Assembly (NCBI RefSeq): GCF_010233585.1
Contig: NZ_CP045997.1
Coordinates: 7,176,914 to 7,240,913 of the forward strand
Source of the DNA: Spirosoma endbachense
GTDB taxonomy: Bacteria > Bacteroidota > Bacteroidia > Cytophagales > Spirosomataceae
DNA length: 64,000 nt
Reading direction: 5' to 3'
In this document: positions 33,429-41,686 of the stretch, one piece after another
Position numbering within the stretch: position 1 is the first letter of the stretch
How the letters are laid out: each line of letters starts with the position of its first letter
Translations under genes and position numbers: made by a program
Notes under the pieces: generated by a model
Database searches by the model: none
What the model was told of the DNA's origin: nothing
Seen by the model: the letters and a program-made list of their open reading frames with translations, nothing else

Positions 33429-34325
33429 ATGCACATTGGATTTATTGGCTTAGGTAAGATGGGGTTCAACCTCGTTGCTAACCTGGTCCGTCATGGCCAT
33501 ACGGTTGTCGGTTATGACATCAATGAAACGCTGGTTGAAGCCGTTAAAGCAGAAGGTGCACAGGGGGTTACAACGCTTCAGGACTTGTATAACGCGTTAC
33601 CCGAAAAACGCGTTTTGTGGCTGATGATTCCAGCGGGTCCGCTCGTCGATAAGGTTATTGACCAACTACTTGCCTTTATGCAACCGGGTGATGTGGTTAT
33701 TGATGGTGGTAACTCGCGTTATCAGGATTCTATCCGCAGGCACGCTTATCTGCTAGAAAAAGGCATCGGTTTCCTCGATTGTGGAACCAGTGGCGGAATC
33801 AGTGGCGCACTGAATGGTGCCTGCACGATGGTTGGTGGCGATCCGGATGTAATTGAGCCATTACATGGTATATTTAGTGATATTTCTGTCGAGAACGGCT
33901 ACCTCTACACAGGCCCGGCGGGTAGCGGTCACTTCACAAAAATGGTGCATAATGGCATTGAATATGGCATGATGCAATCCATTGCCGAAGGTTTTGAAGT
34001 ATTGGAAAAGAGCCCGTTTCCATTTGATTTTGAAGCCGTTGCACGCATGTGGAGCAATGGTTCGGTGATCCGCGGCTGGCTGATGGAACTGACCGAAAAT
34101 GCCTTCCAAAAAGATGCAAGACTCGATGCGATCAAGGGAAAAATGTTTTCATCGGGTGAAGGGAAGTGGACCCTTGAAACGGCTCTTGACCTGGGTGTTC
34201 CAACACCCGTCATGGCGCTTTCGCTCATTATGCGCTATCGTTCGTTACAGGACGACACCTTTACAGGTAAAGTGGTAGCGGCTCTTCGTAATGAGTTTGG
34301 GGGTCATGCTGTTGAAAAAAAGTGA
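33429..34325 (+). CDS. gnd: 6-phosphogluconate dehydrogenase, short (decarboxylating, YqeC/GndA-like) type
   Basis: 298 residues, the length of the short NAD-preferring bacterial form. Visible are the Rossmann motif GFIGLGKMGFNL, the substrate loops GGNSRYQDS and CGTSGGISGA, and FTKMVHNGIEYGMMQ with the catalytic Lys and His-Asn. It oxidises 6-phosphogluconate to ribulose-5-phosphate and CO2. No zwf or pgl lies adjacent. Confidence 0.92.
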   Translation: MHIGFIGLGKMGFNLVANLVRHGHTVVGYDINETLVEAVKAEGAQGVTTLQDLYNALPEKRVLWLMIPAGPLVDKVIDQLLAFMQPGDVVIDGGNSRYQDSIRRHAYLLEKGIGFLDCGTSGGISGALNGACTMVGGDPDVIEPLHGIFSDISVENGYLYTGPAGSGHFTKMVHNGIEYGMMQSIAEGFEVLEKSPFPFDFEAVARMWSNGSVIRGWLMELTENAFQKDARLDAIKGKMFSSGEGKWTLETALDLGVPTPVMALSLIMRYRSLQDDTFTGKVVAALRNEFGGHAVEKK

Positions 34326-34479
34326 AATAAATAGACGAAACCAAGAAAAAAGATAAGGCTTTATTTATCAAGCAGTTGTCTTTATCGTTTCTTCTTAGTT
34401 CTTTTGTCTATAAAATCAATAGTGTTTCTAATGCTGGATTATTCAATTTGAATTCTTTTTTTTCGTTATAAGTATAGTC

Positions 34480-34529
34480 CAGGCAGTTTCGATTGTCGTA
34501 CATACAACAATCGAAACTGCCTGTTTTTT
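34480..34529 (+). terminator. Intrinsic terminator, 17-bp perfect stem plus T6
   Basis: CAGGCAGTTTCGATTGT (34480-34496) pairs perfectly with 34507-34523 around a 10-nt loop, followed by TTTTTT. It lies 155 bp after gnd and 34 bp before the desaturase start, so it may also insulate the latter. Confidence 0.8.
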
Positions 34530-34562
34530 ATTGTCTTAACCCTTTAACCACCGTATCCGTCT

Positions 34563-35630
34563 ATGAAAGTGCTTGGCACCATACACGACCCTACATTTAC
34601 GGGCCGGACTTATAATCGGCTTGACCAACTTTTCCTCCCCTACATTAAAGACGAACGTGACCTACCGTTCGTATACCTTACAATCCGCATAAGTTTTATT
34701 CTGATTCCGCTGGCGGCTTTGTTATTTATGCCGTTTATAACCGGCTGGTTGTGGTGGACCGTAGCTGCTATTCATTTTTACGTTAGCAATTTCATTTTTA
34801 AAGGTCCATTCGGGCTCATGCTTCACTGCACGAGTCATCGCCCATTTTTCAAGGCCGAATACCCTCGATTGAATAATTATTTGCCGTGGATACTGGCTCC
34901 TTTTTTCGGGCATACACCCGAAACCTACTATAGCCATCATATTGGTATGCACCATCCAGAGAACAATCTGGAAGATGACGACAGTAGCACAATGGAGTTC
35001 CAGCGCGATAGTCTTCGTAGCTTCCTAAGTTACTTTGGCCAATTTTTTGTCTTAGGCGTCCATAATTTACTAGGATACCTCCGCCGAAAAAACCGAAACA
35101 AATTAGCGAGCCGGGCCATGACTGGCGAAATCGTGTTCGGTGTACTTTGTACCCTGTTATGCTTTGTAAACTGGCCAGCAACTGTACTCGTATTCCTGCT
35201 GCCACTATTTATTTACCGCATGATTGCGATGATGGGCAACTGGACTCAACACGCGTTTGTGGATTTTGATGATCCAGGGAATGCTTATAAAAATAGTATT
35301 ACCTGCATCAATGTGAAGTACAATAAAAAATGTTGGAACGATGGCTACCACATAAGCCATCACATCCGTCCGGGTATGCACTGGACCGAACATCCAGGCT
35401 TTTTCCAGAAAACTATTGACAAATACGCTCAAAATCAGGCTATTATTTTTGATGGATTGGATTTCTTGCAAGTCTTCTTCTTGCTGATGCGTAAACGATA
35501 TGATGTATTGGCCCGCCATATGGTCAATGTGAACGGTGCTTTTGCCGATGAAGACGAAGCAATTGCCTTATTGCGTCGACGGACGCAGCGCATTCAGGCG
35601 ACGATGCCGCTTGAAGTATCTGTAGCCTAA
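34563..35630 (+). CDS. Membrane fatty acid desaturase
   Basis: 355 residues. Three His boxes that bind the di-iron centre are visible: HCTSHR (about 85), SHHIGMHH (about 123) and HISHHIRP (about 264). Hydrophobic segments at about 43-70 and 190-220 flank them. It would introduce a double bond into acyl chains in the cytoplasmic membrane with oxygen and reduced ferredoxin or similar. The regiospecificity cannot be told. The gene ends in a perfect terminator shared with the convergent nuclease gene. Confidence 0.87.
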   Translation: MKVLGTIHDPTFTGRTYNRLDQLFLPYIKDERDLPFVYLTIRISFILIPLAALLFMPFITGWLWWTVAAIHFYVSNFIFKGPFGLMLHCTSHRPFFKAEYPRLNNYLPWILAPFFGHTPETYYSHHIGMHHPENNLEDDDSSTMEFQRDSLRSFLSYFGQFFVLGVHNLLGYLRRKNRNKLASRAMTGEIVFGVLCTLLCFVNWPATVLVFLLPLFIYRMIAMMGNWTQHAFVDFDDPGNAYKNSITCINVKYNKKCWNDGYHISHHIRPGMHWTEHPGFFQKTIDKYAQNQAIIFDGLDFLQVFFLLMRKRYDVLARHMVNVNGAFADEDEAIALLRRRTQRIQATMPLEVSVA

Positions 35631-35665
35631 CGAAAAAGCGGACGTTTGTCCGCTTTTTCGTTTTT
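35629..35665. terminator. Bidirectional intrinsic terminator
   Basis: AACGAAAAAGCGGAC (35629-35643) pairs with GTCCGCTTTTTCGTT (35648-35662), with T residues after it on the plus strand and A-rich sequence before it, serving both convergent genes. The stem includes the last two bases of the desaturase stop codon. Confidence 0.9.
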
Positions 35666-35680
35666 AAAACCGTTTCCTTA

Positions 35681-36565
35681 TTAGCTGTTTCCGCCATCGA
35701 TTCTGGCTTCAATGATACGCTGAATTCCAGTTGGCACGTTCGACAGGAAATTATAACCCGTTAGATCTTCCAGCGCGTCAATACTGGTCATGTAGGCTCG
35801 CCAGGGTTTATCCGCAGCGGTCTGGTTATTTGGAATGTTGACGGCTATAATACGGGTATCGGTAGAGACTCGTTCGGCATCATTAGACCCCGTTGGCAGC
35901 ACGATGATTATTTTCCAGAGTGTTGCCGGAACGGTCAGATTCCCGTTAGCAAGCTTGGTCGCATAGCCGTTCTGACCAGTGCCTCCAGCGCCATAGGTTC
36001 CGGCAACAACATAGACTTCATTGCCCGTGGTCGTGAGTTGACGTTCATAGTCTTCCAAACTTTTCCAGACCTCACGGTTATGTCGTGGAGCTTGTGGCAC
36101 GATGTTGGATAGGAGAAACGTGGCTGCGTTATCTTCAGGCGAACTATCCCGATCGTCGGAAGGGCACAGGTGCCCTCGGTCGAAACCGGTATTGGTATAA
36201 TCCGATGTGCGGACCGTAAACCAATCCGTTGGAAGCGTTGGATCGGGTCGAAAATCGTTTGTTCGACGGCTATCACCTTTCCAGGCTGAGCTGAGGTGCC
36301 AGCTAACCCAGTTTGCAATACCTCGGCTGCGGCTGTAGGAGAGCACGTAAGCCGATTTTACGAGTAAGTAATTATTGGGGTCGCTAATCGACGCTTCACT
36401 TGGATTACCTAACGCCAGGTTGTCATCGCGAGTTGGTTCAGTCGAACCCTGACCGGTAGATTTCGGCGTTGCGGTTGGCAGGCAACCGTTGAGTAGCGTA
36501 ATCAGGCTGAGCCCAATAAGAATACTTTTGAGTTGATCGTACACTTGAATTGATTTTACTGTCAT
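35681..36565 (-). CDS. DNA/RNA non-specific endonuclease, lipoprotein
   Basis: 294 residues. The N-terminal hydrophobic stretch ends in a lipobox (LITLLNGC), so the nuclease is probably tethered in the periplasm or outer membrane. The catalytic motif DRGHLCPSDDR matches the DRGH motif of the NucA/Serratia family, and the downstream metal Asn and helper Glu are in SNIVPQAPRHNREVWKSLE. It would digest extracellular or periplasmic nucleic acid. No inhibitor gene is adjacent, consistent with export. Confidence 0.88.
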   Translation of the reverse strand: MTVKSIQVYDQLKSILIGLSLITLLNGCLPTATPKSTGQGSTEPTRDDNLALGNPSEASISDPNNYLLVKSAYVLSYSRSRGIANWVSWHLSSAWKGDSRRTNDFRPDPTLPTDWFTVRTSDYTNTGFDRGHLCPSDDRDSSPEDNAATFLLSNIVPQAPRHNREVWKSLEDYERQLTTTGNEVYVVAGTYGAGGTGQNGYATKLANGNLTVPATLWKIIIVLPTGSNDAERVSTDTRIIAVNIPNNQTAADKPWRAYMTSIDALEDLTGYNFLSNVPTGIQRIIEARIDGGNS

Positions 36566-36673
36566 TCTTATGGAACTTTACCACTGAGAAAAAGTAACTT
36601 GAAAACTACTTAGTCTCCATAGTTAACGAAGTAACTACAATTTGCCCATAAAATAGACGAGTTATCTGCTGTC

Positions 36674-38716
36674 ATGGCTAAAAAAAAACAACCTTCAGGA
36701 CCAGGCCCGGATCGACCCGGCCCAGATCGGCCAAATCGCCCGGTGGCACCCAAACCTGCTCTTACTCCTGCCAATAATCGCCCCATTCCTGGCCGGTCGG
36801 CCGAGGCTACCATGCGTCCGCCAATCCGCCCGACCGCATCTAAATCTGTAGACCCACCATCAACGCCTGATTTACCGATTGAAGCACGCCAGATCGTTTG
36901 GTGGCCGCTTGCCGTTCTGGCCTTGCTTGGTTTTTTACTCTATGTGAACACATTTGGGCATCAATACGCACTCGATGACATTGCGGCCGTAGGTCAGAAT
37001 TTGTTCGTTAAGAAAGGCCTCGCTGGTATTCCGGACCTGCTGCGAACAGAATTCTGGCATTTCAGCAATATTTCGCTTGGCTACTACCGACCCTTATCGC
37101 TGATTACATTTGCCATCGAGCAGGAATATTTCAAAGATGATCCAACTATCAGCCACATGATCAATGCAGGGCTGTATGCGCTCACTGGCCTTGTGATTGG
37201 CGCTTTATTGCAGAAGTGGTTGCCTGGTCAAACCATTACTTCTTTCCTGATCGGTCTCGTCTTTATTGCGCACCCGATTCATACTGAGATCGTTGCCAAC
37301 ATCAAAGGCCGTGACGAGATTCTGAGCTTTCTGTTTATTTCGCTCATGCTGCTCTCGTACTGGCGGTATCTGGAAACAAAGCAATGGGGCTGGATTATAG
37401 GGGCTTGTGTGTCACTTTACCTGGCATTTCTATCCAAAGAATCGTCAATTGTCAGCTTGGGACTTATTCCAGCGATGCAATATTGGTTCGCCCGCCGGAA
37501 CGTATGGCAATCATTGATCAGCCTGTGGCCGTTCCTGATCGTAGCAGCGCTGTTCTTCTATCAGAAACAAAAAATGATTGGAACCCTGAGCGGTACGCCA
37601 CCAGTCGACTGGGCCAACTATCCATACGCTATTGAAAAAACCCAGAAATCAACCACTTTCAAGTTTCTGATCTACTATCTCCGCTTGCTGGTTCTGCCTC
37701 ATCCGCTTGTTTACGATTATTCGTATAACGTGATCCCGTCGGGTGGCAAAGGAGATTTGCTAACATGGGCAGGCTTTATTGCCTTTGTGGGTATGATCTG
37801 GCTAACCTGGAAAGGATTTATCAAGCGGACACTATGGGGCTTCGGTCTATTCTGGTTTTTCGTTACGATGGCCCCCGGACTCGGCTTCATCTGGCTTCGG
37901 GGCGGTATTTTTGCCGAACGTTTTGCCTATGCAGCCGTGATGGGATTTGGATTTATTCTGATCTGGGGCTTACAAAAACTGTTGGTCAAAACGCCAGCAA
38001 CGGGCAGCGATGAGCTGGCACCTAAACCCGTTTATGCCCGCTATGCTCCCTTGCTGGGCTTAATGGCCGTAGTAGCCGGGCTTTATTCGTTCAAGACTGT
38101 AGAACGAAACCGCGATTGGGAGAATAACTTCATTCTTTTTAACTCAGCTCTTCCCTACGCGCCCAACAGTTGTCAGGTACAGCGCCACGTTGCCAATGAA
38201 TGGATTGAAAAAGGGCTTAAAGACCGTAACAAGGCTGATTCTGTTGCCAATGCGACAAACGCGATTAAGCCCAAACCGTCGCCCGATCAAATCAAAAAAG
38301 CGCAGACCTTAATTGATACGAATATTGCTCACGCCAATAAACACGGCCGCTGGGCGCTGGATCACTTGCAGGAGTCAACCCGAATTTACCCGAATTTCGG
38401 CGAAGCGTATTTTTCGATGGCTTATGTATTCCAGAAAATCACGCCTAACGTCGATTCGGCCAAATATTATTACAAGCAGACCATTCGGGCAGCCAACGCC
38501 TATGCACCGGCCTATAACAATCTGGGCGTAATTTATCAGGGTGAAGGCTTTGCGCAAAACAACCGGCAGAAACTGGAGCTGGCCTCTTATTACTACAATC
38601 GGTCTATGGTCGTCAATCCAGCTTATGTAGATGGTCAGAATAACCGCGCGAACCTCATGAAAGCGAGTGGCTTAGACGTGAAATTTTTACCGGATTCGAT
38701 CCTGAATAAATACTAA
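36674..38716 (+). CDS. TMTC-like polytopic membrane protein with TPR tail and Pro-rich leader
   Basis: 680 residues. Residues 1-70 are a cytoplasmic low-complexity leader rich in Pro/Arg (tandem PGPDRP units). Then come many membrane helices (about 75-470) with the GT-C-like first loop YALDDIAAVGQN and GYYRPLSLITFAIEQ, typical of DUF1736/TMTC and protein-mannosyltransferase relatives. A C-terminal soluble part (about 500-680) holds TPR-like helices (FGEAYFSMAYVFQ, YAPAYNNLGVIYQGEG). It may glycosylate exported proteins or lipids (inference). Transcribed alone. Confidence 0.78.
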   Translation: MAKKKQPSGPGPDRPGPDRPNRPVAPKPALTPANNRPIPGRSAEATMRPPIRPTASKSVDPPSTPDLPIEARQIVWWPLAVLALLGFLLYVNTFGHQYALDDIAAVGQNLFVKKGLAGIPDLLRTEFWHFSNISLGYYRPLSLITFAIEQEYFKDDPTISHMINAGLYALTGLVIGALLQKWLPGQTITSFLIGLVFIAHPIHTEIVANIKGRDEILSFLFISLMLLSYWRYLETKQWGWIIGACVSLYLAFLSKESSIVSLGLIPAMQYWFARRNVWQSLISLWPFLIVAALFFYQKQKMIGTLSGTPPVDWANYPYAIEKTQKSTTFKFLIYYLRLLVLPHPLVYDYSYNVIPSGGKGDLLTWAGFIAFVGMIWLTWKGFIKRTLWGFGLFWFFVTMAPGLGFIWLRGGIFAERFAYAAVMGFGFILIWGLQKLLVKTPATGSDELAPKPVYARYAPLLGLMAVVAGLYSFKTVERNRDWENNFILFNSALPYAPNSCQVQRHVANEWIEKGLKDRNKADSVANATNAIKPKPSPDQIKKAQTLIDTNIAHANKHGRWALDHLQESTRIYPNFGEAYFSMAYVFQKITPNVDSAKYYYKQTIRAANAYAPAYNNLGVIYQGEGFAQNNRQKLELASYYYNRSMVVNPAYVDGQNNRANLMKASGLDVKFLPDSILNKY

Positions 38717-38735
38717 CGGGAGCCACTACTTACCC

Positions 38736-38777
38736 TATGAAAAAGGCCCGCCCAAATACTGGCGGGTCTTTTTCATA
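38736..38777 (+). terminator. Intrinsic terminator
   Basis: TATGAAAAAGGCCCGCC (38736-38752) pairs with 38761-38777 with one G-T wobble. A T-run is part of the descending arm. It follows the TMTC-like gene by 20 bp. Confidence 0.82.
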
Positions 38778-38796
38778 ATAGATCTTGAGAAACTAC

Positions 38797-38865
38797 ATCA
38801 GGGCTTTCACTCAGCAGCGTGCCACGGTTTTGAACCGTGGCACGCTGCTGAGTGAAAGCCCTGAT
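38797..38865. repeat. Palindromic element C: 33-bp perfect stem, 3-nt loop
   Basis: Arms 38797-38829 and 38833-38865 are perfect inverse complements. Core GTGCCACGGTT; copy-specific middle TCAGCAGC; outer GGGCTTTCAC, where elements B and F have GGACTTTCGC, with both differences compensated on the opposite arm. The 18-nt loop of A, B and D is missing here. It lies between convergent genes after a separate terminator. Confidence 0.93.
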
Positions 38866-38895
38866 AAGCTGAAAACTGATAACGAAAGCCTTTCT

Positions 38896-39342
38896 TCACT
38901 TATTTAACGCTTCCTGGCAATTATCAACCGTCATATCTTTCATATCACGCTTGGCCGTGTTTTCGGTCACTTCTGACATTTCCAGACGTGTTCGGGTTAT
39001 GCTCGATTTCACATCGCCTTTAACGTAGTATTTTTTGCCAGCTTCAGCGTCCAGCTCCAGTTCGGTTTCCCGTTTGAATACCTCGATCCCTCCGCGCTGG
39101 GCCGTTATAGACAGTTTCCCTGGCTTTGCTTTGTATTCAATGTATTTGTTGTTGCTCAGTTTGCAGATTTTTGTTCCATTGACATAAATACTGTAATTCA
39201 ATGTAGAACCAAAAAACTGCCCACCCCGGTACACATATACCGTAGCAAAATCATCGACCCGATCCATACTTTTTCTATCGCTCCGAAAAGCGGACACCAT
39301 TACAATTAGGCAAAGCAATAGAAGCAGAGAAAGTTTCTTCAT
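38896..39342 (-). CDS. DUF2846-like exported protein
   Basis: About 148 residues from the ATG at 39342 (the frame goes back to 39366, but MKKLSLLLLLCLIVMVSAF is the better signal peptide start). The mature domain has ATVYVYRGGQFFGSTLNY, YSIYVNGTKICKLSNNKY and GKKYYVKGDV, the pattern of DUF2846 proteins, whose role is unknown. A single Cys near the C-terminus. No operon partner; it converges on element C. Confidence 0.72.
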   Translation of the reverse strand: MKKLSLLLLLCLIVMVSAFRSDRKSMDRVDDFATVYVYRGGQFFGSTLNYSIYVNGTKICKLSNNKYIEYKAKPGKLSITAQRGGIEVFKRETELELDAEAGKKYYVKGDVKSSITRTRLEMSEVTENTAKRDMKDMTVDNCQEALNK

Positions 39343-39430
39343 CGTAAAATCAATCAAGTGGTACATATAGGTTTATAGAGCCGAAATTAACGTATGATGA
39401 GCTTTCAGTTTACAGATTGCTTAGGAAACG

Positions 39431-39470
39431 GTACTAAAAAAGGCTCCACTAACGAAGCCTTTTTTAGTAC
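39431..39470. terminator. Terminator downstream of mdh
   Basis: GTACTAAAAAAGGCT (39431-39445) pairs perfectly with 39456-39470 around a 10-nt loop. Read on the minus strand the descending arm carries the T6 run, fitting the end of mdh at 39488. Confidence 0.82.
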
Positions 39471-39487
39471 AGGTATACTGACACCTT

Positions 39488-40429
39488 CTACACACCAATA
39501 TTGAGGGTGCTGAGTACATTGTTCATGTTCCGGACAGCATCAGCCGATTTATTGAAAGCGGCCTGTTCATCGTCATTCAATTTATAGTCAATGATTTCTT
39601 CCCAACCATTCCGACCCAGAACGACCGGAACGCCGAGGCAAATGTCTGACTGACCATACTCGCCTTCCAGCAATACGCAGGATGGAATTACCCGCTTCTG
39701 GTCGCGCAGGATACTCTCAACCATATAGGCCCCCGCAGCACCCGGCGCATACCAGGCCGATGTCCCGATCAAACCCGTCAGCGTAGCACCGCCCACCATG
39801 GTATCGGCAGCCACTTTCTTCAGCGTTTCGTCATCCAGAAACTGGCTTACCGGAACACCGGCTTTGGTTGCCAGACGAGTCAGCGGAATCATGGTTGTAT
39901 CGCCATGCCCACCGATCACCGAAGCCTGTAAATCGTTCGGTGAACAGTTCATAGCCAGAGACAGATAGGTTTTAAAACGAGCTGAATCCAGAGCACCGCC
40001 CAAACCAATGACCCGATTTTTGGGTAACCCCGACGACTTCAGTGCGAGGTACGTCATGGTATCCATTGGGTTCGAGATAATGATAAAAATCGTATCTGGC
40101 GAGTACTTCAGGATATTTTCGGTTACCCCTTTCACAATGCCCGCATTGATACCGATAAGGTCTTCACGGGTCATACCTGGCTTGCGAGGTAAACCAGATG
40201 TGATCACGACAACATCCGAACCGGCTGTTTTTTCGTAATCATTAGTAGAGCCCGTCAGCTTCACGTCACAGTCGAGTAATGTGGATGCCTGGAGCATATC
40301 GAGGGATTTTCCTTCGCTAATGCCTTCTTTGATGTCTAAAAGCACGACTTCGTGGGCGAGTTCCCGGCGGGCAATGTTGTCAGCGCAGGTGGCCCCAACG
40401 GCCCCGGCACCTACTACGGTAACTTTCAT
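39488..40429 (-). CDS. mdh: Malate dehydrogenase (LDH-like type)
   Basis: 313 residues. Rossmann motif GAGAVGATCADNIA, NAD-selecting Asp in VVLLDIKEGISEGKSLDM, substrate Arg residues in PRKPGMTREDL, SNPMDTMTYLALK, and the catalytic His in IGGHGDTTMIPLTR. It interconverts malate and oxaloacetate with NAD in the TCA cycle. A good promoter lies 35-61 bp upstream and a perfect terminator downstream, so it is transcribed singly. Confidence 0.97.
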   Translation of the reverse strand: MKVTVVGAGAVGATCADNIARRELAHEVVLLDIKEGISEGKSLDMLQASTLLDCDVKLTGSTNDYEKTAGSDVVVITSGLPRKPGMTREDLIGINAGIVKGVTENILKYSPDTIFIIISNPMDTMTYLALKSSGLPKNRVIGLGGALDSARFKTYLSLAMNCSPNDLQASVIGGHGDTTMIPLTRLATKAGVPVSQFLDDETLKKVAADTMVGGATLTGLIGTSAWYAPGAAGAYMVESILRDQKRVIPSCVLLEGEYGQSDICLGVPVVLGRNGWEEIIDYKLNDDEQAAFNKSADAVRNMNNVLSTLNIGV

Positions 40430-40463
40430 ACAGTATGCGGAATTAAAGGGTTAACAAGCGACG

Positions 40464-40490
40464 CAAAAGTACGGACCCGACTCCTGACAA
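40464..40490 (-). promoter_or_regulatory. Candidate promoter of mdh
   Basis: Minus strand: TTG (40490-40488), 16 nt, then TACTTTTG (40471-40464), close to the Bacteroidota TTG / TAnnTTTG consensus, 34 bp before the start codon. Confidence 0.6.
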
Positions 40491-40693
40491 ACCAACGCGT
40501 TTAGAATAAACTTCGGGGCCTGTTGCTCAGTTTATGGACTATTTAGAGATTTTTTTTGTTAAATAATCTGACGTTATATGAATAACACCTGTGCCTGGAT
40601 TCCAGAATTTAAACCAATCGGTTGTCGGGCTATCCAATATCCAGTTGTTGAGTAGTAACTATCTAACGTCTAACATTCCACCTAATTAAACGA

Positions 40694-41155
40694 ATGGCAA
40701 ATAAGAGTCTCTTATCACGCATTTTAAGCTCTATCTTCTTCAAGAGGGCTAATATTGGTGCTGTCCGCTATGCCCGTAACACGCGCAGTTTATACACGCT
40801 GATTCGTGAAGCGCTGGATAAGAGCGGTGGGCTTTCTGGTGCTAACATTGCGGCTTTCCGTGAACAATTGGGTGTTGTTACCCGGCTGTTAAAAGCATAC
40901 GCATCTGGCGATTATCGCCAATTGCCCTGGAAAACACTGATCCGGATGATTGCGGTCCTGATCTACTTTGTTTCACCGATTGATATACTACCCGATTTTC
41001 TGCCAATTGTGGGACTGACCGATGATATTGCATTGATGTTATGGCTATTTAGCGGCATTAAAGACGATATTGAGAAATTCAGGCAATGGGAAATTTCGGC
41101 CTCAACCACTGGCGACGATGCTCCGCGTAGAACCGCGACGATCAAAATTGGTTAG
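40694..41155 (+). CDS. YkvA/DUF1232 family protein
   Basis: 153 residues. The DUF1232 core is clear: LIRMIAVLIYFVSPIDILPDFLP followed by VGLTDDIALMLWLFSGIKDDIEKF. The first two thirds are a basic helical region. Hydrophobic helices around 95-115 and 120-135 suggest membrane association. The function of the family is unknown. Confidence 0.88.
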   Translation: MANKSLLSRILSSIFFKRANIGAVRYARNTRSLYTLIREALDKSGGLSGANIAAFREQLGVVTRLLKAYASGDYRQLPWKTLIRMIAVLIYFVSPIDILPDFLPIVGLTDDIALMLWLFSGIKDDIEKFRQWEISASTTGDDAPRRTATIKIG

Positions 41156-41277
41156 TGACCAGATCAGCGAACAGGTAGATAGAATAACAAAGGTTAAACG
41201 GAATACGTTAGAATCTTTTGCCCTGTTCCTTTCACTTTTGTCTGGAAACAAATAAGTTTCATGCTGTTTTAATAGAT

Positions 41278-41303
41278 TGTACGAGAGAGTTTTTTTAATT
41301 TTG
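41278..41303 (+). promoter_or_regulatory. Candidate promoter of tatA
   Basis: TTG at 41278-41280, 15 nt, TAATTTTG at 41296-41303. The -7 box matches TAnnTTTG exactly; the spacing is slightly short. The tatA start is 23 bp further. Confidence 0.5.
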
Positions 41304-41326
41304 CATACATTCAAATCCCAGGAATC

Positions 41327-41530
41327 ATGATTTTGGCAAGTGTTTTGGCATTTATGGGTTTGGGCGGTCAGGAAATGGTGTTCATTTTCTTAGCACTGCT
41401 CCTGTTGTTCGGCGCTAAGAAAATTCCCGAACTCGCACGCGGCCTTGGAAAAGGTATCAAGGAGTTCAAAGACGCCACGAAAGACGTTCGCGATAATATC
41501 GAAGAAGGTCTGAAAGAGTCGGAGAAGTAA
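41327..41530 (+). CDS. tatA: Twin-arginine translocase subunit TatA/TatE
   Basis: 67 residues: a short N-terminus, one membrane helix (about 17-32), the hinge [17 protein letters not shown] with the conserved Phe-Gly, and an acidic/basic amphipathic helix to the end. TatA forms the pore for folded proteins with twin-arginine signals, such as the oxidoreductase encoded at 1209-2588. No tatC is adjacent. Confidence 0.94.
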   Translation: MILASVLAFMGLGGQEMVFIFLALLLLFGAKKIPELARGLGKGIKEFKDATKDVRDNIEEGLKESEK

Positions 41531-41546
41531 TTGATTTTATCATACA

Positions 41547-41589
41547 CAGAGAATCAGGCGGTCCCGATCTGGAGCCGTCTGATTCTCTG
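41547..41589 (+). terminator. Hairpin terminator after tatA
   Basis: CAGAGAATCAGGCGG (41547-41561) pairs with 41575-41589 with one wobble; three T residues follow. Confidence 0.7.
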
Positions 41590-41611
41590 TTTCCATATCA
41601 GAGGCTCTTAA

Positions 41612-41669
41612 CATCGAATTCAGAACAATAGATGTCTGTGAATACATACCTGTTGTCCTGAATTCGATG
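41612..41669. repeat. Imperfect inverted repeat immediately before gatA
   Basis: CATCGAATTCAG... (41612-41631) pairs with 41650-41669 (two mismatches, both C/T or A/G type). It ends 17 bp before the TTG start of gatA and could influence its translation or end the upstream transcript. Confidence 0.55.
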
Positions 41670-41686
41670 CCCTAATTTTTTGTCTT

